Positions 44,533-55,305 of a stretch of DNA of 64,000 nt are shown here, one piece after another. Position numbers and translations under genes: made by a program. Numbering within the stretch: the stretch's first letter is position 1; the number at the start of each line of letters is the position of its first letter. The DNA is from Acidobacteriota bacterium (lineage in GTDB: Bacteria; Acidobacteriota; Terriglobia; Acidiferrales; UBA7541): contig JAJYLB010000007.1 in NCBI GenBank assembly GCA_021788095.1, positions 1 through 64,000 on the forward strand, read 5' to 3'. The notes under the pieces are model-generated. The model ran no database searches, had not been told where the DNA came from, and worked only from the letters and a program-made list of their open reading frames with translations.

Positions 44533-45602
44533 AACAACGGGGAATCTTCGAGAAAAGTGCCGACTCGGGTGTGTGGTGGATTCGCTTTGCCGACGCGGCC
44601 GGCAGGATTCGACGGGAAAAGGTCGGCACAGTGGAGGAGGCCGAAACGCGGCTGAAACTGCGAAAGCAAGAAGCCAAGATGGGCATATTACCGCGATTGG
44701 CATGGCGCAGACGGCCCGTGCTGTTCGGCAAAATCGCTGAGGAAGCCCTCGTTTATTCAGATGAGCATAAGCGCAGCAAGAGACATGATCGTGGTCGGAT
44801 GAAAAAACTGATCGGGTGGTTTGGGGACCGCCCCGCGGACTCTATCAGTCCGCGAGAGATCGAGACCCTATTCCAGGCGGAGAAGTGGAGTTCCGCCACG
44901 TGGAACCGCTATCGCGCGCTTCTTTCGCTCACCTATCGTTTAGCGATTCGCGCGGGGAGACTCAAAGAAAACCCAGCCCGGCTGGTTCAGCACAAGGCAG
45001 AGAACAATGGGCGCGTGCGGTTCCTGACGCCGAAGGAAGAGGAAAATTTGCGGAAGGCGATTCGTGGGGAATTTGCCGAGCATGAGCCAGAGCTTGACTT
45101 GGCTCTATATACGGGCTTGCGTCTGAGTGAGCAGTACGGTGCTCGCTGGCAAGACGTAGACTTAGAACGGCGCGTGCTTACGGTGCCGCTTGATAAGGGC
45201 GGTCAGACCAGCCACGTCCCGTTGAGCGCGCCGGCAATTCAGGCGTTGAGAAAGTTACGCGAGAGACGCGGTCAGACCGAATTTGTGTGCGGCGGCACCC
45301 ACAGCCCTCGCGCGTGGTTCGAAGCGGCCGTCGAAGCCGGGAAGATCGAAGGCTTCACTTGGCATTGTCTGAGGCACACATTTGCCAGCCGCTTGGTAAT
45401 GAGCGGAGCCGATCTGCGCACCGTGGCCGAGTTGCTGCGGGACAAAACACTCGCGATGGTGATGCGTTACGCCCACCTGGCACCTGACTACAAACTCGAC
45501 GCGGTAGAGCGTATGGCGAAGGCTTTCCCGCACTCGAAGACTGACACCAAACTAGCACCAGCGGTTCAGGCCGAAAAACGGCCCACAGCATTTGTGCAAT
45601 AA
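44529..45602 (+). CDS. Tyrosine-family site-specific integrase
   Basis: A 357-residue phage-type integrase. An N-terminal DNA-binding domain (GIFEKSADSGVWWIRFADA, Arm-DBD-like) precedes a core-binding SAM-like domain (about 65-150). The catalytic domain has Arg198 in LYTGLRLSE, His279 and Arg282 in FTWHCLRHTFAS, and Tyr314 in VMRYAHL. It should integrate at tRNA-Leu by strand exchange. Its stop lies 29 bases before the intact tRNA-Leu. The last codons hold ACACCAAACTAGCACC, matching the sequence at 33119-33139 at the other end, and the tRNA promoter -35 overlaps its stop codon region. ATG overlaps the upstream gene (ATGA). Confidence 0.94.
   Translation: MKQRGIFEKSADSGVWWIRFADAAGRIRREKVGTVEEAETRLKLRKQEAKMGILPRLAWRRRPVLFGKIAEEALVYSDEHKRSKRHDRGRMKKLIGWFGDRPADSISPREIETLFQAEKWSSATWNRYRALLSLTYRLAIRAGRLKENPARLVQHKAENNGRVRFLTPKEEENLRKAIRGEFAEHEPELDLALYTGLRLSEQYGARWQDVDLERRVLTVPLDKGGQTSHVPLSAPAIQALRKLRERRGQTEFVCGGTHSPRAWFEAAVEAGKIEGFTWHCLRHTFASRLVMSGADLRTVAELLRDKTLAMVMRYAHLAPDYKLDAVERMAKAFPHSKTDTKLAPAVQAEKRPTAFVQ
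45540..45560 (+). repeat. Candidate integrase arm-type repeat, right end
   Basis: 21 bases identical to 33119-33139, here inside the 3' end of the integrase gene and about 70 bases before the attachment core. It contains TGACACCAAACTAGCACC. Position on the element side of the core at both ends suits an integrase arm-type binding site. Confidence 0.5.
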
Positions 45603-45622
45603 AACTAGCTCTCGCTTATAGT
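45594..45622 (+). promoter_or_regulatory. Element-borne promoter for the reconstituted tRNA-Leu
   Basis: TTGTGC (45594-45599), 17-base spacer, TATAGT (45617-45622), 9 bases before the tRNA. The -35 overlaps the end of the integrase gene. If the element carries the tRNA 5' half, this promoter would restore expression of the target tRNA after integration. Confidence 0.55.
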
Positions 45623-45631
45623 TGCGAATAC

Positions 45632-45719
45632 GCCCGGGTGGCGGAATGGCAGACGCCGGGGACTTAAAATCCCCAGGCCCGCAAGGGCCATGCGAGTTCG
45701 ACTCTCGCCCCGGGCACCA
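45632..45719 (+). tRNA. tRNA-Leu (anticodon UAA)
   Basis: Complete class II tRNA of 88 nt. Acceptor stem GCCCGGG pairs with CCCGGGC, followed by discriminator A and an encoded CCA. The anticodon stem GGGGA/TCCCC surrounds CTTAAAA, giving anticodon TAA (reads UUA). A variable arm (CAGGCCCGCAAGGGCCATG) and T-loop (GTTCGACTC) follow. Its first 41 bases are repeated exactly at 32974. So the gene is the right boundary of the integrated element, with its 5' half supplied by the element. Confidence 0.96.
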
Positions 45720-46177
45720 CAGCCCAAACTGCGCCACTCGTACGGAGCCTCGCACAATCGAGATATTCAACGGGAAACGGATTTCGGGAGCGGCATGTCC
45801 CCCGCCGGGCAAGAATTGCATACGGCCCGGGTGGCCGGGGATGGGGCGTATCTCCGGCTCCTATTCGCCGACGGAGGACGATGCCGCACCCGCGACGGGT
45901 GTGGGAGGTAAAACCCCGTCATGGGGCATGAAGGACTCTTTTTCCCGCGAAGTCCCGGCGAACCGCTGTTCTTCCATCCTCGAGCGGCAGGCCGGAATCG
46001 GGGAGCAGTCTACCGGCTGGCGGGGGAAGGGAACAATACTCTCGATCGATTAGTTGGGCGCGATTGATGCACTAGGGGGCGCCCTCTAACTCCCGCCGAT
46101 TCGCGAAGTTGCCGGCGGCCAGCCGGCTAGGCGTGGTTGACGGCTACGGCGGCTTGCGTTACCGTACCCTGAATGTG
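45720..46177. other. Gene-free gap after the tRNA
   Basis: No supported gene. The frames that cross the tRNA (both strands) are the usual spurious tRNA-overlap translations. I see a GGGCGCC-type palindrome near 46078 and nothing else. The flank downstream of the tRNA is expected to be ordinary chromosome. Confidence 0.5.
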
Positions 46178-47947
<1,770 letters not shown>

Positions 47948-49428
47948 TCCCGCGCCGAATCCGGAACCCCCGCGGCCTGCGGTGAGCCCGGCGGAAGCGC
48001 CTGGCGTCGCCGACGCGGCGCCGGATCCGCTTCGCGAAGTCCCTTCGGCCTCGCTTCGGGTGTGGCTGGGCCTGTGCATCATTCTGGCGACGTTCGCTTC
48101 CTTTGCGTGGTACATGACGGCGCGCATCGAGCGCCTCGAGCAGTTCCAAAGCGACGTCGTACAGCGGAATCGCAAATCCTCGCTCGAACTGCTTCGCTTG
48201 CAGAACGATACCTACCTCCTGGCGCTTTCCATTCGCGATATGGCGCTCCGGCAAAGCCACTACCCGCTCCAGGATTGGAAACCGGCTTTCTTTCGCTTGC
48301 GAGACGATATGGCCGACGCCGTTCGTCTCGATGAGCAGTTCGCGCCCTCGACGCCCCAAGCCGATGGGTTTCGCCGCCTGCTCCGCGCCCGGCTCGACGA
48401 TTTGACCCTCACCGCCACGAGCGTCTTCGCCTCGGCGGCGCGTGGCGACGAGGCTGGGGCCCGCGCCCTGGTCGAGAGCCGCATGGAAGCCCAGCGAGCC
48501 GATATCACGGCGCTCGTGGCGCGCCTGCTGGTCAATAACGACCAAGCCCAAGCCGACGCCGCCCGCAAGATCAACGGCATCTACCAGTCCGCGCGGCGCA
48601 ATATCCTTCTGGCGACGGCCCTGCTGTTCCTGCTGGCGCTCGCCACCGGTCTCTACGTCTTGCAGGCCAGCCGGAGGGCTTTCGACAAGCTGCGCCATCT
48701 CGCCGAGCAGTTGCATTCGCAATCCACCCAGCTACGCGAGCTGTCTTGGCGCCTGATCGACCTCCAGGAGCAGACGTTGCGCCGCATCGCCGTCGATCTC
48801 CACGACGAGTTCGGCCAGATCCTCACCGCGCTGGGCTTGCTCCTGAAGCGCTCGGAAGGGGAGCCGGACGAAGAGGAGCGGAGGCAGAATCTCGAAGCCG
48901 CCGGAACGATCGTGCGGGAAACCCTGCAAAAGGTCCGCGACCAGTCCCAAATGCTCCATCCCTCGACGCTCGAAGATTTCGGGCTCGAGCAGACGCTCGA
49001 ATGGTTCGTCGAGCAGTTCTCGCGGCAGACGGGCATTCCCGTCGAGTTGCGCACCACGGGCGAGAGCTTCGAGATTCCGCCGGAAAGCGCTATCCACCTC
49101 TATCGCATCGTGCAGCAGGCGCTCAACAACGTCGCGCGGCACGCGCGGGCCTCCCGCGCCTGGATCGCATTGCGGGTCGAGCGGCCCTTCCTTACCATCG
49201 AGATTGGCGACGACGGCGTGGGGTTCGATCCGACGGGGCTCGCCGCCGGCCGCTCCCCCGCCCGGAATCTCGGCTTGACCGCCATGCGCGAGCGCGCCGA
49301 ACACCTGCACGGTGCGCTCTTCATCCATTCGTTTCCCGGGCGCGGCGCGGTGGTCGAGGTACGCGTCGAATTGAGCAAACTCGCCGGCGCGCCCTCCGCG
49401 GGCGCGGCGGCCGAAAGGATGTGAGCCG

Positions 49429-50091
49429 GTGAACCAGCCGAAAATACGCGTCCTCCTGGTGGACGATCACACCTTGGTTCGACAGGGATTCCGCTCCCTC
49501 ATCGACAACGATCCCCGCATGGTCGTCGTTGGGGAAGCGGGTACGGGCCTCGAAGGCGTCAAGCAGGCGGCGGCGGTGCGCTCGGATGTCGTCGTCATGG
49601 ACATCGCCATGCCCGATATCGGCGGGCTGGAAGCGGCCGCGGAAATCCTCAAGCGCGATCCCGACGCCCGGATCGTGATCCTCAGCATGCACGCCAATCC
49701 CGCCTACGTGCGCAAGGCCATCGACATCGGCGCCCGCGGGTACGTCCTGAAAGACGCGCTTGGCGCCGAACTGGTGCAAGCCATTCTCGCCGTCGCACGC
49801 GGAGACGCCTTCTTCAGTCCCTCGGTCTCGCGCTTCGTGCTGCAGAGCTTGAAGGATGGAACGGGGCCGGAAGCCGCGCCCGATGGCTACGATCGATTGA
49901 CCCTGCGCGAAAAGGAAGTGCTCCAACTCATCGCTCGGGGCAAATCGAACAAGGAGATCGCCACCCTACTCGACATCAGCGTCAATACCGTCGCCGTGCA
50001 CCGCGCCCACCTGATGGAAACACTCGGCCTGCACCGCACCGCGGAGCTGGTCCTCTACGCCGTCCGGCGCGGCTTGGTGGAAACCCCGTGA
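49429..50091 (+). CDS. NarL/FixJ-family response regulator
   Basis: A 220-residue two-domain regulator. The receiver has the acidic pocket LLVDDHTLVRQG, the phospho-acceptor aspartate in DVVVMDIAMPDI, and the switch lysine in GYVLKDALG. The LuxR-type HTH follows: LTLREKEVLQLIARGKSNKEIA and DISVNTVAVHRAHLM. It should be phosphorylated by the kinase immediately upstream. GTG at 49429 is the start. The gene's last bases begin a long inverted repeat (50088-50124). Confidence 0.94.
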   Translation: MNQPKIRVLLVDDHTLVRQGFRSLIDNDPRMVVVGEAGTGLEGVKQAAAVRSDVVVMDIAMPDIGGLEAAAEILKRDPDARIVILSMHANPAYVRKAIDIGARGYVLKDALGAELVQAILAVARGDAFFSPSVSRFVLQSLKDGTGPEAAPDGYDRLTLREKEVLQLIARGKSNKEIATLLDISVNTVAVHRAHLMETLGLHRTAELVLYAVRRGLVETP

Positions 50092-50253
50092 GGCAGGTTA
50101 CAGGCCACAGGTTACAGGGCACAGTTGGCAGGGGGGCCGTTCCTTGCTTGCTGTGCCCTGTCACCTGTGGCCTTCTCTCTGCGTCCTCTGCGTCTCCGCG
50201 GTGTTCCCTTCGGCCCCTGTCCCCTGTCACCTGTGGCCTGTAACCTGCCTCAC
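50088..50253. repeat. Long imperfect inverted repeat of CTGT/CCTG units
   Basis: A 37-base arm at 50088-50124 (GTGAGGCAGGTTACAGGCC and following) is nearly the reverse complement of 50217-50253, with about three mismatches. The left arm includes the stop of the response-regulator gene. Between the arms are further TGTCACCTGTGGCC units. The same CCTGT-type wording returns at 54130-54430. No gene lies in this gap. Confidence 0.7.
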
Positions 50254-50382
50254 TGCCCTCTGCGTCTCTGCGGTGCGCTTTTCGTAGTTATCTCTCAACT
50301 CTGAACTCTCAAGTGTCTCTATTGACTCTCCATAGGAAGTTGGTCATACTGCCCCTGTGTTGACATGCAATAGGAGAAAGCC

Positions 50383-50724
50383 GTGACCGATTCCCCCACC
50401 GAAGTCCTGATGGGCACGCTCGACATGCTCATCCTCAAAACCCTCGATACCCTCGGCACCATGCACGGCTACGGCGTTGCTCGCCGCATCGAGCAGGTTT
50501 CCGGCGATCTTCTGCGGCTCAATCACGGCACCGTCTATCCCGCCCTGTTGCGGCTCGAGCAGCGCGGCTGGATCTCCTCGCGCTGGGGAGCGTCGGAGAA
50601 AAATCGCCGCGCCCGCTTCTATTCCCTCACCGCTTCCGGCCGCCGCGCCCTGGCGCGGGAAGCCAGGGATTGGCGCCGTATGGCGGCGTTCATCTCGCGC
50701 GTGCTGGAAGGCGCGGGCGGATAA
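50383..50724 (+). CDS. PadR-family transcriptional regulator
   Basis: A 113-residue PadR regulator: MGTLDMLILKTLDTLGTMHG, GYGVARRIEQVS, LNHGTVYPALLRLEQRGWI and the wing RRARFYSLTASGRRALAREA are the standard motifs. PadR genes next to ADOP permeases are a recurrent acidobacterial pair; the permease follows 162 bases on. It probably represses its own operon. GTG at 50383 after TAGGAGAAAGCC is the start. Confidence 0.93.
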   Translation: MTDSPTEVLMGTLDMLILKTLDTLGTMHGYGVARRIEQVSGDLLRLNHGTVYPALLRLEQRGWISSRWGASEKNRRARFYSLTASGRRALAREARDWRRMAAFISRVLEGAGG

Positions 50725-50734
50725 AGGTAAAGGC

Positions 50735-50800
50735 CGGTTTCACGCAAAGGCGCAAAGGCGCCAAGAGAAGACTGTTTCACGCAAAAACGCCAAGGGGTTC
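50735..50800. repeat. TTTCACGCAAAGGCGC-type dispersed repeat
   Basis: Two TTTCACGC units, the first with CAAAGGCGCAAAGGCGCC, lie between the PadR and ADOP genes. The same wording recurs at 53686-53770, in reverse at 53820-53865, and at 58530-58700. It is a repeat family, not coding. Confidence 0.65.
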
Positions 50801-50886
50801 CCTTTGCGGGCTTCGGGGCTCGGGGTAGCACAGCCTCCCGTCCCGAACGTTCGGGATTCGGGACTTGGCTGTGCCGAGGAGGCGTA

Positions 50887-53661
50887 ATGCCATCGATGCG
50901 GGTCTGGCTCTCGCGTTTCGCCGGCCTCTTCGCCCGGCGCGGCGCCGACGAGCGCCTGCGCGCCGAACTCGATTCGCATCTCGCCATGCTGGCCGAGGAG
51001 AACGAGCGCCGCGGCCTGCCGCCCGCCGAAGCCCGCCGCCAAGCCAAGGTCACCCTCGGCGGCGTCGAGCAGACCAAGCAGCTTTACCGCGAGCAGCGCG
51101 GCATCCCCTGGCTGGAGAGCCTGCTCGCCGATTTCCACTCCGCCGCGCGCTCGCTTGGGCGCAACCGCGGCTCAGCCCTCGCGATTATCGTTCTCCTCGC
51201 ACTGGGTATCGGTGGCACGGCAGCCCTCTTCGGCCCGCTCTATTCCCTGGTCCTTTCGCCCCTGCCGTATCCCCATTCCAATCGAATTGTTCGGATAGGC
51301 GTCGAAAGCTTGACCTTCGCCGGCGACGGAGTCGAATTCCCGCACCGAGCTGCTCTCCGATCGACTTTTTCTTCCGTGGCTGCCTACGCGCCGGCGCTGC
51401 TGTTTTCCCAGCCCGTGGTGTTTCCGTCCGCGGGCGCGGCGCCGGTCAGGGTTCACGTCGTCAATGTGACCCCGCAATTCTTCGCTACGCTGGGCGTCGA
51501 GCCCCTGTTCGGTCAGGACCTCTCGAACGAGCCGTGGACGGCCAGCGTGGCCGTAGTGAGCCACCGCTTCTGGCGCACCGTGCTGCACGGGGCCGGAAAT
51601 GTAATCGGGCGTCCGTTGAAGTATGGGGACGGGACGGTTCTGGTGGCCGGCGTCATGCCGCCCGGCTTCGATTTCCCCTCCGGCACGGACATGTGGACGC
51701 CCATGAGCCTGATAGACGGGGAGGAGCAGGTGCTGGGGCTGCTCCGGCCTGGGCTTACACTCGATCCAGCGGCAGCCCAACTGGAAGGCGCGGGCTTTAA
51801 GCCCGGCCGAGGCCCCAGCGGAACCCTCGGTTCCGGGCCGGTTCTCGAGACGCTGCACGATTTCCTGCTGGGCGACCGCAAGCCGCTACTGTGGACCTTG
51901 TGGTCGGTCTCTCTTCTCTTTCTGCTGCTGGCCTGCGCGGGCGCCGCGAATCTCCTCTTTGCCCGCGGCGTTCGGCGGCAGCCGGAAATGGTCGTGCGTT
52001 TGGCGCTCGGCGCTGGCCGCGGTCGCCTGGTGCGCCAATTGCTCGCGGAAGCATTGCTCCTGGCGGCTGCCGGGGGCCTTCTCGGGCTGGGGCTTGCCGC
52101 AGGGGCGGGCCGGTGGATCGAGGCGCTTTTGCCCGCAGCACATGGCGCGAAACCGGTTTCGTTCGCCAGCCTCGGCCTCGTGGTCCTGCTGGCATTCGTG
52201 GCGACGATTCTGTGCGGCCTCGCTCCCGCCTTCGAAGCCACCGGTGGCGATCTGAACGCCTTCCTCAAAACCGGCACGGGCGGGATCACGCGATCGCCGG
52301 ATCGCCGCCGTTTCTTCAGCTCTCACGAGCTGCTCTCCGGCTCGCAACTCGTCCTCGCGACCGTTTTGCTGATCTCGACGGGTCTGCTCCTGCGCAGCCT
52401 CGTCGCTCACCTCCGCTACTCGCTGGGCTTCGACCCGCATAACGTGGCTCTCGTCGAGCCGGGGCCTTTGCCGGTCCTGCCCGCCCTCGCTGCGGCGGAG
52501 AACAAGTATTTCCACGAACACCACATGGCAAGTGGCCCGCTTATGGTGATTGCCGGAGCGACGATCCCCAAGCTGCGACAAGCCGTCAAGCAGGAACAGG
52601 AGGCGCAGAACGCGCGCAACGAGCAGTTCTACCAAGAGGCGCGCCGGCGGCTCGCGCGGCTGCCGGGAGTGGTTTCCGTGGGCGTGGTGGACCCTCCGCC
52701 ATTCACAACCTTGTGGGCCGAGGTCGGGCCCGCGGCTGCCTCCGCGACTCCGAAGCCCGGCCCTTCCGTACCTCACGTTCATGGGGGGATCATGGGAGTC
52801 GACATCGGTCCTGACGCCTTGCGCGTGCTGAGGATTCCCCTTCTCGCCGGGCGAAGTTTCACCGAGGCCGATGTGGCGCAGCGAGAGCAGGGGGACGTGA
52901 GCATCGGGGGCGCAAACAGCGGCAGGACAGGAGTGGCGATTATCGACCAGACTCTGGCGGAAGCCTTCTGGCCGCACGAGAACCCGATTGGCAAAGCGTT
53001 CTTTACCTTCACCGGGGAAGAAGCAACCGTCGTTGGCGTCGCGGCGAACGTCCACGAGACTGCCGAGATCCTGAACATCGTTCCGACGTATTACCTGCCT
53101 TTCGAACCAGCGCAAGGATATGAGACCTTCGCGGTCAGGCTCCGCCCAGGCGCTTCTCTCTCGCGGTTCTCCGCAGGCGCGCGAGAAGCTCTGGCCTCGT
53201 TGGTACCCGGGATGGCGCCGCCGGCTGTTCGCACCCTGGAAGACCTCACGACGGCCTCCCAGGCGAACCTGCGCTTGGCCCTGGCGCTGCTCGCGTGTTT
53301 TTCCTTTCTCGGCATCGTTGTCGCCGCGCTCGGCGTCTACGCCGCGGCAACTCTCATGGGCGCGGCGCGCACGCGTGAAATGGGGATCCGCATCGCGCTG
53401 GGCGCGCACGCAGAGCAGATTCGCGGCTTGGCCGTTTGGCGCAGCTTGCGACTGATCTTGGTCGCCCTGCCGCTCGGAGCGCTTTGCGCCTGGGGCTTGG
53501 CGCGCAGCCTCTCGCATTGGCTTTTCCAGGTAGGAGCGGCCGATCCGGCGACCTATCTCGTCAGCGTGGCGCTGCTCGCTCTGATCGCCCTCGGCGCCGG
53601 GCTCGTTCCCGCGCGCCGCGCGGCGCGAATCGACCCCGTGATCGCGCTGCGGGAGGAGTGA
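50887..53661 (+). CDS. ADOP-type ABC transporter permease
   Basis: A 924-residue inner-membrane permease of the acidobacterial duplicated orphan permease type. It has a cytosolic N-terminal helical stretch (LRAELDSHLAMLAEENERRGL), a first TM near 98-118 and a MacB-like periplasmic domain. A triple-TM FtsX block follows near 340-470. A second MacB-like domain and a second FtsX block near 805-920 close the protein (NRG and ARRAARIDPVIALREE ending). No ATPase is fused or adjacent, hence orphan. It pairs with the PadR gene upstream. Substrate is unknown; MacB relatives move toxins or lipids. The start is ATG at 50887. Confidence 0.92.
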   Translation: MPSMRVWLSRFAGLFARRGADERLRAELDSHLAMLAEENERRGLPPAEARRQAKVTLGGVEQTKQLYREQRGIPWLESLLADFHSAARSLGRNRGSALAIIVLLALGIGGTAALFGPLYSLVLSPLPYPHSNRIVRIGVESLTFAGDGVEFPHRAALRSTFSSVAAYAPALLFSQPVVFPSAGAAPVRVHVVNVTPQFFATLGVEPLFGQDLSNEPWTASVAVVSHRFWRTVLHGAGNVIGRPLKYGDGTVLVAGVMPPGFDFPSGTDMWTPMSLIDGEEQVLGLLRPGLTLDPAAAQLEGAGFKPGRGPSGTLGSGPVLETLHDFLLGDRKPLLWTLWSVSLLFLLLACAGAANLLFARGVRRQPEMVVRLALGAGRGRLVRQLLAEALLLAAAGGLLGLGLAAGAGRWIEALLPAAHGAKPVSFASLGLVVLLAFVATILCGLAPAFEATGGDLNAFLKTGTGGITRSPDRRRFFSSHELLSGSQLVLATVLLISTGLLLRSLVAHLRYSLGFDPHNVALVEPGPLPVLPALAAAENKYFHEHHMASGPLMVIAGATIPKLRQAVKQEQEAQNARNEQFYQEARRRLARLPGVVSVGVVDPPPFTTLWAEVGPAAASATPKPGPSVPHVHGGIMGVDIGPDALRVLRIPLLAGRSFTEADVAQREQGDVSIGGANSGRTGVAIIDQTLAEAFWPHENPIGKAFFTFTGEEATVVGVAANVHETAEILNIVPTYYLPFEPAQGYETFAVRLRPGASLSRFSAGAREALASLVPGMAPPAVRTLEDLTTASQANLRLALALLACFSFLGIVVAALGVYAAATLMGAARTREMGIRIALGAHAEQIRGLAVWRSLRLILVALPLGALCAWGLARSLSHWLFQVGAADPATYLVSVALLALIALGAGLVPARRAARIDPVIALREE

Positions 53662-54131
53662 CGCCGCCGCAAGGAACGGTTTCACGCAATGGCGCAGGGG
53701 CAAAGAAATGTTTCACGCCAAGGCGCCAAGGCGCAAAGAAAGATCGTTTCACGCAAAGACGCTGAGAAACCGTGGCTGATGGCAAGTGACTAGCGGCTGG
53801 CGGCCCCTGGCCTGTGCCAACAGCCCTTTGCGTGCTTTGCGTCCTTGGCGGCTTTGCGTGAGAGCCTTTGTCCGTGTCGAAAGACCAGGCAGGTGCCTAG
53901 TTTGGCACCTGAGGTGCCCATTCCTACGGTGCGCTCTCGCTTGGCAGCCGTATTCTGCGCCGCAAGCCGTGATTAATGGCGATGCTAAGCGATAGCAGCA
54001 ATTGAACTTAGCTGTGCTCTAAATGAAAGGTGGGGTGCGTCGAGGCGAGCACAGCTGACGCCTAGACGCTTGTCCCCTGTGTACAAAGAGAGACGGTGGG
54101 GGCGGGAGTACAGCCGGTTGAGAGTTGAGAG
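53662..54131. repeat. TTTCACGC repeats in a gene-free region
   Basis: Three TTTCACGC units with CAAGGCGCCAAGGCGC wording lie at 53680-53770, and an oppositely oriented block CTTTGCGTGCTTTGCG lies near 53820-53870. The rest, to 54131, holds a TTTGGCACCTGAGGTGCC hairpin-like stretch near 53900. No gene is supported. Confidence 0.65.
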
Positions 54132-54437
54132 TAGGCGGTAGGCAGTGGGCAGGGCGGGCCGTTTCTTGCTGTGGCCTGTTGCCTGTGGCCTGTTGCCTGT
54201 CCTTCGGGTCACGAGCCACTAGGCACTAAGCGGTAGGCGGTAGGCAGTGGGCAGGGCGGGCCGTTGCTTGCTGTCCCCTGTCACCTGTTGCCCGTAACCT
54301 GTCTTTCGGGCCACGAGCCACTAGGCACTAAGCGGTAGGCGGTAGGCAGTGGGCAGGGCGGGCCGTTTCTTCCTGTGGCCTGTTGCCTGTGGCCTGTTGC
54401 CTATTGCCTGTAACCTGCCTTTCCGGCACCTTTGCGG
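54132..54437. repeat. Three-copy 102-bp tandem repeat
   Basis: Copies begin at 54132, 54234 and 54336 with TAGGCGGTAGGCAGTGGGC, exactly 102 bases apart. Each continues through GGGCCGTT, CCTGTTGCC-type units, TTCGGG and CACGAGCCACTAGGC. The third copy is cut short. It lies upstream of the sugar operon. Copy edges are well conserved, with differences mainly in the CCTG-rich middle. Confidence 0.85.
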
Positions 54438-54531
54438 CTGTGGAACATAGCAACTCGATGGCCGGCGTGAACGAGCCCGAAACCCTGTTAAGCTGCGGCG
54501 TTACGACCAGGCAGCGCGGAAAGAAACCGAA

Positions 54532-55305
54532 ATGAAAGTCGTCATTCTGTGCGGCGGGCTGGGTACCCGGTTGCGGGAAGAGACCGAATTCCGCCCCAAG
54601 CCGCTCGTCGAGATCGGCGGCCGCCCGATCCTCTGGCACATCATGAAGTCCTACGCGCACTATGGCTTCCGCGAATTTATCCTGTGCCTGGGCTACCGCG
54701 GCAGCACGATCAAGGAGTATTTCCTCAATTACGAGGCCATGAACAACGATTTCACCATGTGCCTCGGCCGCAAGTCGCAAATTCTCTACGACGGCTCCCA
54801 TGAAGAGCAGGGCTTCCAAGTCACTCTGGCCGATACCGGCCTCGACACCATGACCGGCGGTCGCATCAAGCGGATCGCCAAATACGTGGAAGACGAAACG
54901 TTCATGGTGACTTACGGCGACGGCGTGAGCGACGTGGACATCGCGCGCCTCGTCGAGTTCCACCGCGCGAGCGGCTTGCTGGCCACCGTCACCACGGTGC
55001 GGCCGGTTTCGCGCTTCGGGGTGGTGGAGATGGACAATACGGACCGCGTGCTCGAGTTCAAGGAAAAGCCGGTGGCGGAGGGCTGGATCAGCGCGGGGTT
55101 TTTCGTCTTCCAGCGGCGCGTCTTCGATTACCTCACGGGCGACGATTGCATACTGGAGCGCGCCCCCTTGGAGCGGCTGGCCCGCGAGGGCCAACTCGCC
55201 GCCTACCGCCACGAGGGCTTCTTTTTCCCCATGGACAACTATCGCGATCACGTGCACTTGAACCAGCTCTGGGCCTCGGGCAAGCCGCCCTGGAGGGTGT
55301 GGTGA
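54532..55305 (+). CDS. rfbF: Glucose-1-phosphate cytidylyltransferase
   Basis: Makes CDP-glucose from CTP and glucose-1-phosphate, the first step of 3,6-dideoxyhexose synthesis. The 257-residue protein has the nucleotidyltransferase signature [19 protein letters not shown] with the catalytic Lys, [15 protein letters not shown], and [19 protein letters not shown] with the metal aspartates. Length and motifs match RfbF/DdhA. The start at 54532 is supported by GGAAAG upstream. It overlaps the next gene by GTGA and opens the sugar operon. Confidence 0.96.
   Translation: MKVVILCGGLGTRLREETEFRPKPLVEIGGRPILWHIMKSYAHYGFREFILCLGYRGSTIKEYFLNYEAMNNDFTMCLGRKSQILYDGSHEEQGFQVTLADTGLDTMTGGRIKRIAKYVEDETFMVTYGDGVSDVDIARLVEFHRASGLLATVTTVRPVSRFGVVEMDNTDRVLEFKEKPVAEGWISAGFFVFQRRVFDYLTGDDCILERAPLERLAREGQLAAYRHEGFFFPMDNYRDHVHLNQLWASGKPPWRVW

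Noticed and set aside
45622-46053. Open frame across the tRNA-Leu, and its minus-strand counterpart 45552-45821
   Set aside because: Both are translations of the tRNA sequence (GGGMADAGDLKSP and its antisense), a well-known annotation artefact.
54132-54437. Possible CRISPR array
   Set aside because: Units are 102 bp long and directly abutting with no unique spacers; it is a simple tandem repeat.
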